The position numbers and the translations under genes were made by a program. 64,000 nucleotides of DNA from Allolobophora icterica (Eukaryota; Annelida; Clitellata; Crassiclitellata; Lumbricidae), in contig OY744611.1 of the NCBI GenBank assembly GCA_963556255.1, positions 8,011,474 through 8,075,473 on the forward strand, given 5' to 3'. Shown here piece by piece: positions 1 to 10,326 of this stretch. Position 1 is the first letter of the stretch. Every line of letters starts with the position of its first letter. Under the pieces are notes generated by a model. That model had not been told where the DNA came from and searched no databases. It was given only the letters and a program-made list of their open reading frames with translations.

Positions 1-720
1 TGGACAACGTTCATCGTATTTTTAGCCTCTTTGTGATTTGTGAACATTCCGCACTCACGGCTCAAGTCATCAACGCGTAGTTATATCGACGCACAACGTA
101 GGGGAGAGTATGCACCCTTGATCCTAATGCACCCTTGATCCTAATGAGTTTTCTCCGGACTTACTTACTTAATATCATCAAACGGGGAACGAGACTATTA
201 AAAACATAAATACGACGTTCCATCTGTGTTTTGGAGACTGGATGAGCCACCTTTCGATTTTCATTGCAAAAGTTAGTTTTTGTAGGTCAAAAGTAATTTT
301 TTGTTTGTTTTGACGAACCTCACAGTTTGAGTATTTGTGGTAGGTGAGTAATTTCGTTGATATAGCTTTGAACATATTTTGTTTCAGTACAGTGTGAACA
401 ACTTTGCATGGTTGTAGGGGATGTTTATAAAAAGTTATGATGCATTTGGTGAAAATAGTAGGGTGTTGCACCCTTGATCCCTATGTGCATATGCACCCTT
501 GATCCTATGGGATCAACGGTGCATTGATCATGGCATCATGGGTGCGTGTTCATATGGCCAAGATAAATTTATAGTTCATTTCTATTAAATGTTAAAAAGT
601 TAAGCTAAAGTTAAAAACTACACTTACAGGAAGAGGTCAAACACCTGAACAAGAAATTCAACTCATATGGGATTAAGGGTGCATGTATGTATGCACCCTT
701 GATCCCACTTATATGCACTT
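1..720. repeat. Subterminal repeats of a DNA transposon remnant
   Basis: The motif GCACCCTTGATCC recurs in direct orientation near 110, 128, 468, 491 and 692. Inverted or degenerate versions lie near 509 and 669 (GGGATTAAGGGTGCAT). Short repeats clustered in both orientations are typical of the subterminal regions of cut-and-paste transposons. A roughly 35 bp block containing GGTCAAACACCTGAACAA (near 640) recurs near 820, so the region is internally duplicated. The pogo-like helix-turn-helix just downstream suggests these are its subterminal repeats; that link is inference. No gene is visible in this stretch. Confidence 0.45.
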
Positions 721-840
721 ATAGTAAATATGTTAATAACATATTTGTGCTTATTTGTGCAGCACCTGAAAATGGTTTATCACAAAAGGTGAAAGACTAA
801 CACTAACAGGCCGCCAAGTGGTCAAACATCTGAACAATAA

Positions 841-918
841 ATGCAAGCGGCTGTGACTGCAGTTCTTGAAGGCCAAGCAGTGTGTGGTTTAGCAAAACGA
901 ACGGGAATCAATCTATAG
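841..918 (+). pseudogene. Pogo/psq-type helix-turn-helix fragment
   Basis: A 25-codon frame from ATG to TAG encodes an AV-x-AVLEG-x8-LAKRTGI pattern. This resembles the first helices of the psq/CENPB-type DNA-binding domain at the N-terminus of pogo/Tigger DDE transposases, which binds terminal transposon repeats. It ends in a stop before the domain would be complete, and no catalytic DDE region follows, so only an N-terminal stub is left. It lies next to the repeats at 110-710. The match is short, so this could be coincidence; confidence is low. Confidence 0.33.
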
Positions 919-1585
919 GGGGAACTAAACGCATTAGTGGACAGATCACTATTCCGTTTTCTTTTACTGATTATAACTTAGGTCTTACAACTTAGGACTT
1001 TTCCTTTCTTCATAGAGCGGATGATCTCATCAAGGACAGCGCTGGTAAATAAGCATTAAACAGGTCTCCTTGACGCGGCTTTCGTGTTGTATTGAGATGT
1101 TTCGGAGACTTGCATTTGCATTATATTTACAGACAGTGCAGTTTCATTTACGATAGACTGCCTGGGGAAAAGGTGCAAGGATTGAAAAGAATAGATCAGT
1201 CTGTCAGTTACAGCCTTTAATCAACTTTAGAGTATAAATGTCAAATTTTTTAACTCAGCAATTTCAAATACTCCATTCGCAGTAATTGAGCCCGATTTTA
1301 CCTTAATTTTGCCCTGCCATCGCTCATCTGAATAGGCCTATTGTTTTTGTCATAGCTTCCTATGAACAAGGTACTTGTGGACGCTTCCAGCATGAGAGCC
1401 ACGAGGATATGGTATTAAGACAACGAGCTGCAACTGTTCTACATCATATTAATATTGTATTTCGTTGTCTAGTTTAGCACATGTCATTGACAACATCTGA
1501 CTCCCATATAATTCATAAATACCATCTACCTCCCTCCCATTCCCGCACAATTATCATTGGCACACCTATTTCTGATTGTTTATAG
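919..1585. other. No gene recognised; ends in a splice acceptor
   Basis: This stretch has no convincing coding frame. It ends in a pyrimidine-biased tract followed by TATAG at 1581-1585, which reads as a 3' splice site for the exon that follows. It is probably intronic or intergenic DNA. Confidence 0.4.
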
Positions 1586-1942
1586 TTTTGGCGAGAGTTC
1601 ATGCTCATCTGAACGGGGAGAATGTCACCGACGCTGAAGACGAAATTGTGACAACGTTAACAAATGCTCTCACCGACAAATCAATTGGTGAAGCAGTTAG
1701 ATTACTTGAAATTGCCATGTCAAAAGTTATTGCTGCTAAGAAAGGCAATAGCATCGTTCTCTACATTTACTGCAAGACCTTTGAAGAACTACAGCAACTG
1801 CACGAGTCTCTGACATCAGGACGACTCAAGGAATCCGTTGAACTATGGTTCAATTCTTTATTGACTCGATCACACAAAATAGCAGTGACAGCACTAACTG
1901 TATCCAATGAAGAGTTACAGAAGATGCGAACGTATTTCAAAG
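1586..1942 (+). CDS. Internal exon, TRADD-N-like helical domain (tentative)
   Basis: This is an open frame of 357 bp (119 codons) bounded by an AG acceptor ending at 1585 and an AG|GTCAGA donor at 1942/1943. Both junctions fall after the first base of a codon, so it is a symmetric phase 1-1 exon of the kind used in domain shuffling. The product looks alpha/beta: an amphipathic N-terminal part rich in Glu, Leu and Ala, then GNSIVLYIYCKTFEELQQL and LTSGRLKESVELWFNSLL. A hydrophobic strand followed by an L-x-x-L...SGxL helix recalls the TRADD-like N-terminal domain found in many marine-invertebrate immune and death proteins. That assignment is from pattern memory only. No ATG fits, and neighbouring exons are not in the window or not recognisable. 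Absence of stops and good codon character suggest a live exon rather than a decayed one. Confidence 0.5.
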
Positions 1943-3700
1943 GTCAGAACTTCTTTTCATTGCAGTTAATAACAATGCATTCGATATCTATTGTATGTTG
2001 CTATGCATTGTAACATAAAGAAACCGTAATCACATTAATAAAGTAAGTAATATGTTAATTAAGTCCCTCGATGAAGAAACAAATAAGAACACGGAATCAG
2101 TGAACGACACCTGACTAATGAAAAAATCACTTACTAGTCTTGACATTACAGGAATCACTTTTTACTTAGTACTTACATAGCATTACTTAGGCTTACTAGT
2201 TAAAGGTACAGTGTCGAGATACGTGTACTTCAAACAGCCTGTTGTTAATGCTCTCAGATCTTACGATCATGATGGTGAGAGTCTCAAGCAAAGGCGTTAC
2301 TGATGAATCAATAGATTTTTTTTTATCTAGACTCGAGTTGTTTCTGATGAAAACATGTCAAACCATATAAAATCTGGGTCTCCCAAAAAGATATTCTTGG
2401 AAGTGAAGATCTTAAGGTGCATGGACTATGTATGTATGCATATGGCCATTTATATAGCGACTTAGAAGAACTTCACGATGGCGCTATCTATACTCCAAGA
2501 GAACAACAGCAAGAAGTGCAGGTCGCGAAACCACGCTTTGAGACTCTGATTTACCTATATCCGATCCTCATCACGACGCCTTTGCAATATCTAGGTTACA
2601 TAACAATATCTGGAAAGAGTACTTGGATTCTGGTAACAAGTAAAACGTGCCGCTTGCTTAGTCATTCTGCTGGATTCAACCACTGTCTGTAACATCGAAG
2701 TTGAACATTCAACATTAGCAAATATAGTGCATCCGAATGCTTTTATTTGGCGTGCTTTTTTTCGAGCATTTTTTCTGGTTGATTTGTGGCAGAGAGGAGC
2801 GTTAGGGCGCGTTTATCTCTTGGCATTTTCTTCGGATTGGGTCCGCAACAGAGGGACCTTCAAGGTTCACTCTTGTTTTGATTCCCTCTTCAACCGGTAT
2901 TCTACTCATCAATATCTGACCTGTTTGGTAGTGTTTGCGTCAGTAATGGCGAGCTCACCTAAGTTAGTGGCTTTAGACAATGATGCCACGGAAATTGACA
3001 CAATATCGTCCCTTGACTCCTCACGTCAGCAGCACCTTAGCAATCCTTTTAGGATTTAACACGTGCATTTGCTTTCGTCTGCAACCGGTATTGCGCTCAT
3101 TGAAATCTATATATATTAATAGACATTCGCAAAGGTTGCCACTCACCTTGGCGGAGGTGGGTGGCTTATCCAATGTTACCAAGGACATTGGTGCAATATT
3201 CTCCTGTGAATCCCCAGTGGGTCTGTTGTAAATGTATAGGCCCTATGCTATTCTTCGTCAAATCCAATCATCGGTTTGTACGTCTCCCGGTTGCATCCTG
3301 TGTCTTCTAACTTGATAATAAGGCAGTGCCGATCGGTGATCAGCTGTCTCAGATAATCGACGTGAAACCCATTAGGCCTACCTTTTCAGTCATTCTGTGT
3401 CTGTCCAACGCCACAATGTCTTCAGAAGCATACTTTCGGATGACTTTGACGACGAGGACAATTTTCCAGAAATGCAGTCTTACCATTCCATGTATTCCTT
3501 CATTAACGAAATAGCCATGATTGCCATTAACAATTGAAGCCACTGTATTTTGTTAACATGGCCCTATGCTAATGATGCAGTGCCATTGGCATGCGGCTGA
3601 AACCAGTCCCGAAAGTTACGCCGTTGCAGCTTGGATTAAGGAAATATTCAGATTTCCGCGTTCTAAAGTTTTTTTCACTCATATAGTAGATGTCTTGATT
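1943..3700. other. No gene recognised
   Basis: Several short open frames occur, for example at 2417-2692 and 2727-3059, but none shows a recognisable domain, splice borders or composition distinct from the surroundings. If the exon upstream is real, the first part is probably its intron. Confidence 0.4.
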
Positions 3701-4035
3701 ATAAGATGGGGCCCGTAGGCGTAGAGTAATGGATAACACACTGGCGTGAAGAGCTGAAGGTACCAAGAGCGAACCCCGTAAGACGCCCGTTAATTTAGGT
3801 TAATTCTGCCTTCCACTCTCTAGGCGGCGGCGGTGGTTAAATGAATTGTAGACCGTGATTTGGCGCCGTATGTTGGTTGCCGCTTAAATACAGTTATATT
3901 CGACTCCTGTAAAACTGTTATCATGTGCTTTTATTTAATACATGTATGTAAGGCGCCCTGCGTAGCTGCCGTTTCTGCTATATGTATGTTCAATGTACAG
4001 CGCAGTGCCTTTGCAGGCGCTTAATTAAGGAAAAG

Positions 4036-4115
<80 letters not shown>
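3700..4115 (+). repeat. Possible tRNA-derived SINE with (ATT)n tail
   Basis: Near 3716 the sequence GGCGTAGAGTAATGGATAACAC resembles a tRNA A box, and about 45 bases on GAGCGAACCCCG is a weak B-box-like run. A body of about 250 bp follows and ends in AAAAG plus (ATT)n at about 4038-4105, merging into (AT)n. This is the architecture of a tRNA-headed SINE with a microsatellite tail. The B box is poor, so confidence is low. The (ATT)n tract itself is certain. Confidence 0.35.
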
Positions 4116-4121
<6 letters not shown>

Positions 4122-4686
4122 ATTTTAAATATGTATATTATATATATGTCAATTTTGATACCGGTATGTAGCTATTTAAACTGTCTAAAAAGACCAACTA
4201 TGAATATTGTATATAGATATGAACCAGGGCTGTAGTGGTAAAATTGGAGGTGAGTAGGCCTATACGCTATTGGTTAGTTTTCCGAAACTGATTACAGGTG
4301 CGTAAACGCTAATGGTTAGTTTTCCAAAACTACTTTGAGATGAGAACAAATATTTTGTGAGGTGAGCATACGCTGTATACCCGCGTATACCCTCGACTAT
4401 CAGCCCTGATATGAACTAATTTAAAAAAAATTTAAAATCAGAAACAAGAATCCATTTGTAAGAAATTGCCCAAAACTGCTTTCAGATATGACATCTGAGG
4501 TTCAGGCGGTGAAGACAACGGTAAAGCTGTAGGCCTACAGTTTATATATTATCAAATTTATAAGGTGGGGTTTCGTCTTTTAAAATTTAACTGCAGTCAT
4601 TTGTTGGACAGCTAACTGAAGGAATATAAGAAAGTTTTCAAACACTGAGTCCCGTAAGATAGAGACAGAATTTGGCCTATCGACGT
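4116..4686. other. No gene recognised; short internal duplication
   Basis: AT-rich DNA without a supported gene. CGCTATTGGTTAGTTTTCC (near 4268) recurs in altered form as CGCTAATGGTTAGTTTTCC (near 4307), a roughly 40 bp imperfect tandem duplication. Confidence 0.4.
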
Positions 4687-5386
4687 AAGTAAGTAAGTAA
4701 GTAAGTATATCCTTTATTCAAAACCAACTGCTAACCGCATTTTGGTGTACATAGTTCATAATATTAATTTAAGCATATGACATTCGAATGACAAAGGATT
4801 TGCGAGCTAAAGAGTCAGCATTAGGTATTATTCTATTGTGTGCCCTGGGGCGCAGTGAGTATACAACAGCTTTCTCTGGAGGTAATAACTGATGCAGAAC
4901 ATGTGTTGGATTAGTTATGATGGCTGAGAAGAGGTTACAATCAACTTTCTGGCAGAGTTGCTCGAAAGTAAGATAGGATTCCGGTAAATATCGTGACCGG
5001 ACCAATTTTCGCATTGTTGCCTGAAGACGTGTACGTCCCATTCCTCCCACGTAGCCCCACCACGCCGGTGACGCATACAGCAACCGTGAAACTGTGGTTG
5101 CACTTACCACATCGTTCAGTGATTGGCCCGATAATCCATGTGCTTTAAGGACGCGGAGGGCGTACATCGACTGCCTGGCTTTGATGATTATATTGTTTAC
5201 ATGCATATCAAAGTTGAATTGTTCTGTCATCGTGACACCCAAGACCTTCAGGTGCCCTACCTTGACAAGGCCCGGTATAAATTTGGGTGTATCCTCTCCG
5301 AGGTTTTTCCTAGGTCGCCGAACGATGATTTCCTGGATCTTTGAATGGTTCAGATTACAAGATTACGTACAAGATTAAAGTCAAGA
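4687..5386 (-). pseudogene. LINE 3' end with RT C-terminal domain and (CTTA)n tail
   Basis: The minus-strand frame from about 5386 to 4769 encodes the last ~200 residues of a non-LTR reverse transcriptase protein. It includes the thumb-like LLYASPAWWGY segment, and the tail contains PTHVLHQLLPPE and LRPRAHNR, typical of CR1/L2-like LINEs. The 3' side ends in (AAGT)n on the plus strand at 4687-4706, i.e. a (CTTA)n tail. The palm domain with the catalytic Asp pair is absent, so this is a 5'-truncated dead copy. A second copy of the same 3' end lies in the opposite direction at 62530-62755 with the same tail, which fixes the 3' terminus of the family. Confidence 0.8.
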
Positions 5387-5938
5387 ATAATTGTTGGGTT
5401 TCTTTCAGTCCAAATTTTGCGAGTTCGCTACAGATGTAGGTAATGTGGCACTTTTCACAAATCCATTTGTCTTTCCATATGATAAGATCTGCCAGCTGGG
5501 TCAAAGAAATCTTCAGCATGAAGTGACAGATTTGAAGTACATTCAGTATTAAGAAGCAAGTTTGGGAAATTTCAGTTGCGCCTACTTCTGAGCACATGAT
5601 TTCATTTTCGCATCTACTAACAGTTGAACAGTTTGAATATTTGCGTTCATTTCCCCAACAATTTATATGTCCTTTCGGCTCCACGTAAGATGTGAACAAT
5701 GAGTTTACGCTATGAAACTTATAAAAAAGCAGTGATCCATTGTTCACTGATAAGAATTTAGCTGCGCTTATGGCCAGTCACTACATCTCTTCTGCTCCCT
5801 TGCAATTAACGTAGGACCGTAGGTAGACAAATTTACAAATTAATATAGTAATCACAACGTCTTACTTGAGGTGAGCGATCGATCGCTCCTCTTAGTCGCT
5901 CAAATAACCAAGTTCCCGGCGAGCGGTAAATCGCTCGC
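5387..5938. other. No gene recognised
   Basis: A 130-codon minus-strand frame (5355-5747) has no recognisable domain and is unsupported. Near 5870-5940 there is a short run of GATCG/CGCTC-containing repeats. Nothing else is seen. Confidence 0.35.
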
Positions 5939-7365
5939 CTAGCCGAAGGCATCGCACCGTCGGTCGTCGCTCCATGAGTTTAAGTTATTATTATTATTAT
6001 CATTGATTAAATTTGTAACGCGCGTGGTCACACCGAAATGTGAATCTGAGGCGCGGATGGTCAGCCGCCAGGAGAAGATGCAGTTAGATATCCAAGTGTT
6101 TGAAAGCCAAGGAGAAATAGTGAGTTCTGAGCCGCTTTTTAAAGGTAGAAAGTGAATTTGAGTTAGATCCATTCCTTGGGGACAGAGACATGGAATGCAC
6201 GCGTGCCCATCTGTTCTACATCGTGGCTGAGCTAACAGGCCCCTCTTTGATGATCGCAGGCAACGGGGAAGGATGTAAGGAGTTAGTAGTGACTGAAGGT
6301 AGGGAGGTGTGCTGGTACTGAGGGCTTTATATGTCAAGCAGGCCAATTTGGATTTCATTCTAAAGTCAACAGGAAGCCAATGCAGCTGATGGAGTAGGAC
6401 TGAGGAGCTTGTTCGTAGCGGATCACGCAGTACTACCCGAGCTATGGAGTTTTGGACGCGTTGCAGCCTGTTGAGTTCATGATCTGAGAGACGAACAAAA
6501 ACAGAATTAGCATAATCAAGGCGATAGGAGACAAGGGAACAGGCTATGGTTTGAGACATATTCTTAGTAAGAGCCGATCTGATGTGTCGTATTGCTCTGA
6601 TATGATAGAAACAAGATTTACAAAGGTTTGTTATGTGTGGTCGGAATGTTAGCTTGCTGTCTAAGGTTATCCCAAGTGTTTTGACAGTGTCTGATAGCGG
6701 CTAAGCAGTGCCGGCGAGGTCGATGCTAACGAGTGAAGGAGAGAACGCAGGCGTTGGGGTGAACCGAAAAAACTTGCCTCAGACTTGTCTGGGTTTATGG
6801 CCAAGCCATTTAAACAGAACCATGCATACAAATGATGAGAGGCACTAATCAAGTTTTAGTTTACCAGACTGATCAGTGTGTGACAAAGCAATATAGAGCT
6901 GAGTATCATCCGCATACTGTTTTAGTTGGACTCCAAAGTGATAACCTATACGACTGATTGGGGAGTAAAGATTGTGAATAATAAAGATCCAAGGACAGAT
7001 CCCTGTGGCACTCCAGCAGTACAAAAAGTGGGCTCAGACCGAGCGGTACCGATGTCAACCTGCTGGTTCCGATCACACAGGTAAGAAGCTAACCAATTTA
7101 AGGCTGTCCCAGAGACATCAAAGCTTTTGGAGAGTCTTGAAAGGAGTAGCTGGTGGTCTACGATGTCGAAGGCTGCACTGCGATCAAGGCATAGTGAGAG
7201 GCAGGCTTGTCCGTTGTCGATAGACGAGAATATGTTATCCAGTGTAGAGGCAAGAGCCGTTTCAGTGGAATAGCCTTCACGGTAAGCTGACTGATAAGGA
7301 CTGAAGTTGGGAGAGGATGTGATGTGTTTCTTGATACGCATCAGAGAGACGTTCGAGGATCTTGG
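5939..7365 (-). pseudogene. Host LINE (LINE-A), 3' half: reverse transcriptase and C-terminus
   Basis: Minus-strand frames carry the 3' part of an APE-type LINE. In 6946-7365 the RT has FSPYQSAYREGYSTETAL, motif A (LCLDRSAAFDIVDH) and motif B (GVPQGSVLGSLLF). At about 6900-6960 motif C reads YADDTQLY. At 6667-6852 there is NGLAINPDKSEA, and at 5939-6559 the C-terminal LNRLQRVQNSIARVVL...LHWLPV region typical of L2/CR1-like elements. Several frameshifts and stops separate the blocks. The 3' end carries a short (AAT)n tail near 5987-6001. Residue continuity shows this is the downstream part of the LINE whose upstream part lies at 26933-30315: the Maverick at 7366-26932 is inserted in its RT gene. 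A related fragment lies at 56735-57245. Confidence 0.85.
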
Positions 7366-7920
7366 AGTAGATGTATTATGGCGGTTTGAAAACAGGGCCC
7401 CTCCAGAGGGCCCCGACCCCAATGGGCCTTATAGCAGATCGACTTTCAGGGCATCCAGACAGTCCGTGGGACCCACAGACGCACGAACCCTTAGCTTAGA
7501 AGTCCTGAAGTGTGACAAATTTCACACTGTGACTGACAATTTTTTCACAACGGTCACGGTAAGCTGTTTGGGGCCAGGGCCTTTTTGAGAGGGCCCCGAT
7601 ACTCATAGGGCCCTTATAGCAAATCGATATAAAATCGATTTTTCGGTTTGAAAATAAGGCCTCCGGAGACCCACGGACGCATGGACCCTTATAGTAGATT
7701 TGATCTCAGATCGATTTTTAGGTTTGAACGCAGCCATGGGCCTTTATAGCAGATCGACCTCCATAGGGCCCTGAGACCAATGGGCTAGCAGAATAGTTTT
7801 TAAGCAGTGCCTTTGGCTAACAAGTGTGACAAATTTCACACTGTGACTGACAATATTGTCACAACGGTCACACTAAGCTAGGAATGTAATAACGGCTTTC
7901 CATATTTAAATTAGGTCATA
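7366..7920 (+). repeat. Left terminal inverted repeat, expanded
   Basis: Bases 7366 to about 7565 and 7879-7920 match the right repeat (26690-26932) in reverse complement with scattered mismatches. An extra ~313 bp block (7566-7878) interrupts it. That block is a degenerate re-duplication of the repeat itself: it repeats the TATAGCAGATCGA, GAGGGCCCCGA and CACAACGGTCAC segments. The left end is therefore more than twice as long as the right end. Confidence 0.88.
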
Positions 7921-8086
7921 GATCTCAAAATAATTATATAAAAAATGGTTGGAGTGAATTTTTTCATTTAAATAAATAATATAGTTTGAGTATTATCATA
8001 AAAATTTATTTAAAGAAATAATATAGTTTGAGTATTATTGAATACGATTCATTCGGTTTTCATCGGTGTAAAAACAACTTCTGATT

Positions 8087-8198
8087 ATGTATGATAAGAG
8101 GCCAATCGTCTGGGAGGATCTTGAAGTTGATAAGGCAGAGATCCCTCAGCTAGAGATTGATTTTAACGAGGATGATTTTGACGTAGATGATTATTACG

Positions 8199-8277
<79 letters not shown>

Positions 8278-8491
8278 GATACTTGAGGATGAAGAAGTTG
8301 ATGTCGTGTTCGAAATGGAGGAACTCGACGTCCACGAGTTAATGGAACGGATGGCATCGATGAATCCTGAGATTAGTGTTGACACGGATAGAGTGCTAAA
8401 GGCCGCTGATGAAAGAGCAATGATGGATCCCGCCAAGATCGGTGAAATTTTTAGAAAGGCACGTGAAGAAGACGATTATGATTCAAAATAG
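8087..8491 (+). CDS. Acidic Asp-rich protein of the Maverick left arm
   Basis: An intact 134-codon frame from ATG to TAG. The N-terminus (about residues 1-40) is acidic, residues ~40-63 are an uninterrupted Asp run encoded by a (GAT)n tract (about 8200-8276), and residues ~70-134 form a charged helical tail with ELMERMASMN and PAKIGEIFRKAREE. No enzymatic domain is visible. Strongly acidic proteins in DNA viruses can bind basic proteins or act in transcription, but nothing here decides this. Upstream DNA (7921-8086) is AT-rich and contains a tandemly repeated AATAATATAGTTTGAGTATTAT segment, a plausible promoter zone. It is one of the few undamaged frames in the element. The Asp run is probably a microsatellite expansion within a once shorter acidic stretch. 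A non-viral origin is possible. Confidence 0.5.
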
Positions 8492-8637
8492 TATTATATT
8501 CTCCGTGTAGATAGTAAATAAGATCTAATACCACATGTAACGACTCTACGGTCTCTTATTTGGGTATTCTTTCTTAGAGACGGGTGTTGATCATACGCCC
8601 CGTTACTTTGGTTAATTCACAGCTCTGAGCCCCTTTA
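8492..8637. other. Short spacer, nothing recognised
   Basis: Downstream flank of the acidic ORF. Contains no RNA gene, repeat or ORF of note. Confidence 0.3.
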
Positions 8638-8880
8638 TATTTATTTATTCCGGATATTTCTACAGCGCCTCTCGAAGTCTACTACTACTCAGAGGGACTC
8701 CCGACTACAGTATTTGATACTGTGCCGGAGTTTTCACGCCGAAGCGCCACGAGCAATTGCGAGTGAAGGACTTGCCCAAGGTCCGTACGCAGCGGCTAGT
8801 GTGGGATTCGAACCTGCAACCCTTCGGTCACCAGGAGCCGAACTTACCACTGAGCCACCATGCCCCACGCGAAATATATT
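8638..8880 (-). mobile_element. tRNA-derived SINE (family 1), minus strand
   Basis: Reading the minus strand, an A box (GGCTCAGTGGTAAG, about 8857-8843) and a perfect B box (GGTTCGAATCC, 8814-8804) are spaced as in a tRNA. A body follows containing GACCTTGGGCAAGTCCTTCACTCG-type sequence and ends with AT-rich AAATAAATATAAA near 8640. The same head and first ~90 body bases occur at 60795-60950 on the plus strand, confirming a dispersed family. It is inserted in the Maverick between the acidic ORF and the Helitrons. Confidence 0.75.
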
Positions 8881-8937
8881 CATGAATCATACTATCTATA
8901 GCGAATCAAGTAAGAAAGACTGTTCTTGATATTTAAA

Positions 8938-9909
8938 TCTATATAAATAAAGCGAGAATTCTGTGTGTCTGTGTGTGTGTCTGTCTGTCTGTTTGACCGG
9001 GCTTAACTTCTACAATTTTGCACCTTTTCACTCCAAACCTTCACTACTGTGTCGGTCTCGGCTTCGGACACCCAGTGGAGGAGTTCGCGTACCCCCTTTT
9101 CATCGCTAACATGGTGAAAATCCCCAAAAACTCTACCCAACAGACCGTTCCTCACGCTTCCACTGCCAAGCGGTTCTATTTATAGCGCGGGTATTCCCCA
9201 ACGTCATTAACAATGCGCATAACGTTGTTTACTTTCGCACAAAATTTAATTACGATCGATTCGAACTATATTCATCGTCTTACAACAAAATTGTATGTTC
9301 AAAGACTCTGCTTTACTAAGGGCAGTGACGGCTAGATTTTTGGCGTTTTCTTTAACCCGCCAACGCCCGGTTACCCTCTTCGACTGCGAAGCAGTCAGTC
9401 CACGGGTGACTGCGAAGCAGTCGTCGCCACAGGGTGACTGCGAAGCAGTCAGTCCACGCCTAGACTGCGAAGCAGTCTCCCCCAGAGGTCGCCTAAATTT
9501 CTTCCTTATTCGCTACACGCATTTAAACTTATACCTAAATTTGTTGCTTATTCGCTACAGGGATTGAAACTTATAACCCCGGGCAACGCCGGGTAAGCCA
9601 GCAGTCAGTCCACGGGAGACTGCGAAGCAGTCGTCGCCAGAGGGCGACTGCGAAGCAGTCAGTCCACGGCAGAGGTCGCAAGACTGCAAAGCAGTCTCCC
9701 CTACAGGTCGCCTAAATTTCTTCCTTATTCGCTACACGGATTTAAACTTATACCTAAATTTGTTGCTTATTTGCTACAGGGATTGAAATTTATAACCCCG
9801 GGCAACGCCGGGTAAACCAGCTAGGTGGTGGTGGTGGTGATGGTGGTGATGGTGGTGGTGGTGGTGGTGGCTTTTTATAACCCCGGGCAACGCCGGGTAA
9901 ACCTGCTAG
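8938..9909 (+). mobile_element. Non-autonomous Helitron, copy A, with triplicated 3' end
   Basis: It starts TCTATATAAATAAAG after an A and ends with hairpin CCCCGGGCAACGCCGGG, ~12 bases, then CTAG (9906-9909): TC...CTAG with a 3' subterminal hairpin is the Helitron signature. There is no Rep/helicase gene, so it depends on another copy. Internally a ~215 bp block is tandemly repeated (about 9390-9600 and 9600-9820), each block ending in its own hairpin. The hairpins are near 9577 (its CTAG is mutated), 9797 (followed by CTAG) and 9881 (the true end). A (GGT)n tract lies at 9824-9870. The open frames through these repeats are spurious. Confidence 0.8.
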
Positions 9910-10326
9910 TCTATATATATAAAGAAGAAACTCTGTCTGTAGCACCGCGATCTTTGACCGGAATGCATTTCTACAGTTTTGGACCTTTTCACTCGAAACC
10001 TTCACTACTGTCTCGGGCTGAGCATTACACACCCAGTGTGAGGCTTCGCGTCCCCCGTTTTCACCGCTTCCATGGTGAAAACGGGCGAAAACCTCTCCCT
10101 AACCCCCACCAAACAAATTCCAGTCTCCGTATTTTCATTCCCCAGATGGCGCCACCCGAGAAGATTCTCTGTCTTTCATCGCTAATTCTGTTTCACCGGT
10201 ATGCATTTCTAAAGGTGCGCCGTAGGGATTTCCTTCACGTTAACTTTTCCTGCGGTGGTGGTGGTGGTGGTGGTGCTACAAGGATTGAAACTTATAACCC
10301 CGGGCAACGCCGGGTAAACCAGCTAG
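9910..10326 (+). mobile_element. Non-autonomous Helitron, copy B, abutting copy A
   Basis: It starts TCTATATATATAAAG exactly at the base after copy A ends and finishes with the same CCCCGGGCAACGCCGGG hairpin plus CTAG at 10323-10326, followed by T. The 5' 200 bp match copy A at moderate identity (ACCTTTTCACTC and AACCTTCACTACTGT are shared), but it lacks the 215 bp repeats. A (GGT)n run is present at about 10254-10274. Host A at 8937 and T at 10327 are the expected A|T target. Confidence 0.8.

Noticed and set aside
2727..3231. Two overlapping hydrophobic frames as host exons
   Set aside because: No splice borders, domain or composition signal; considered as a transposase remnant but nothing matched.
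7366..7920. LTR of a retrovirus-like element
   Set aside because: The repeats at the two ends are inverted, not direct, and the gene set is that of a DNA virus.
8150..8436. Antisense frames rich in Ile, His or Ser opposite the acidic ORF
   Set aside because: They are just other readings of the (GAT)n tract.
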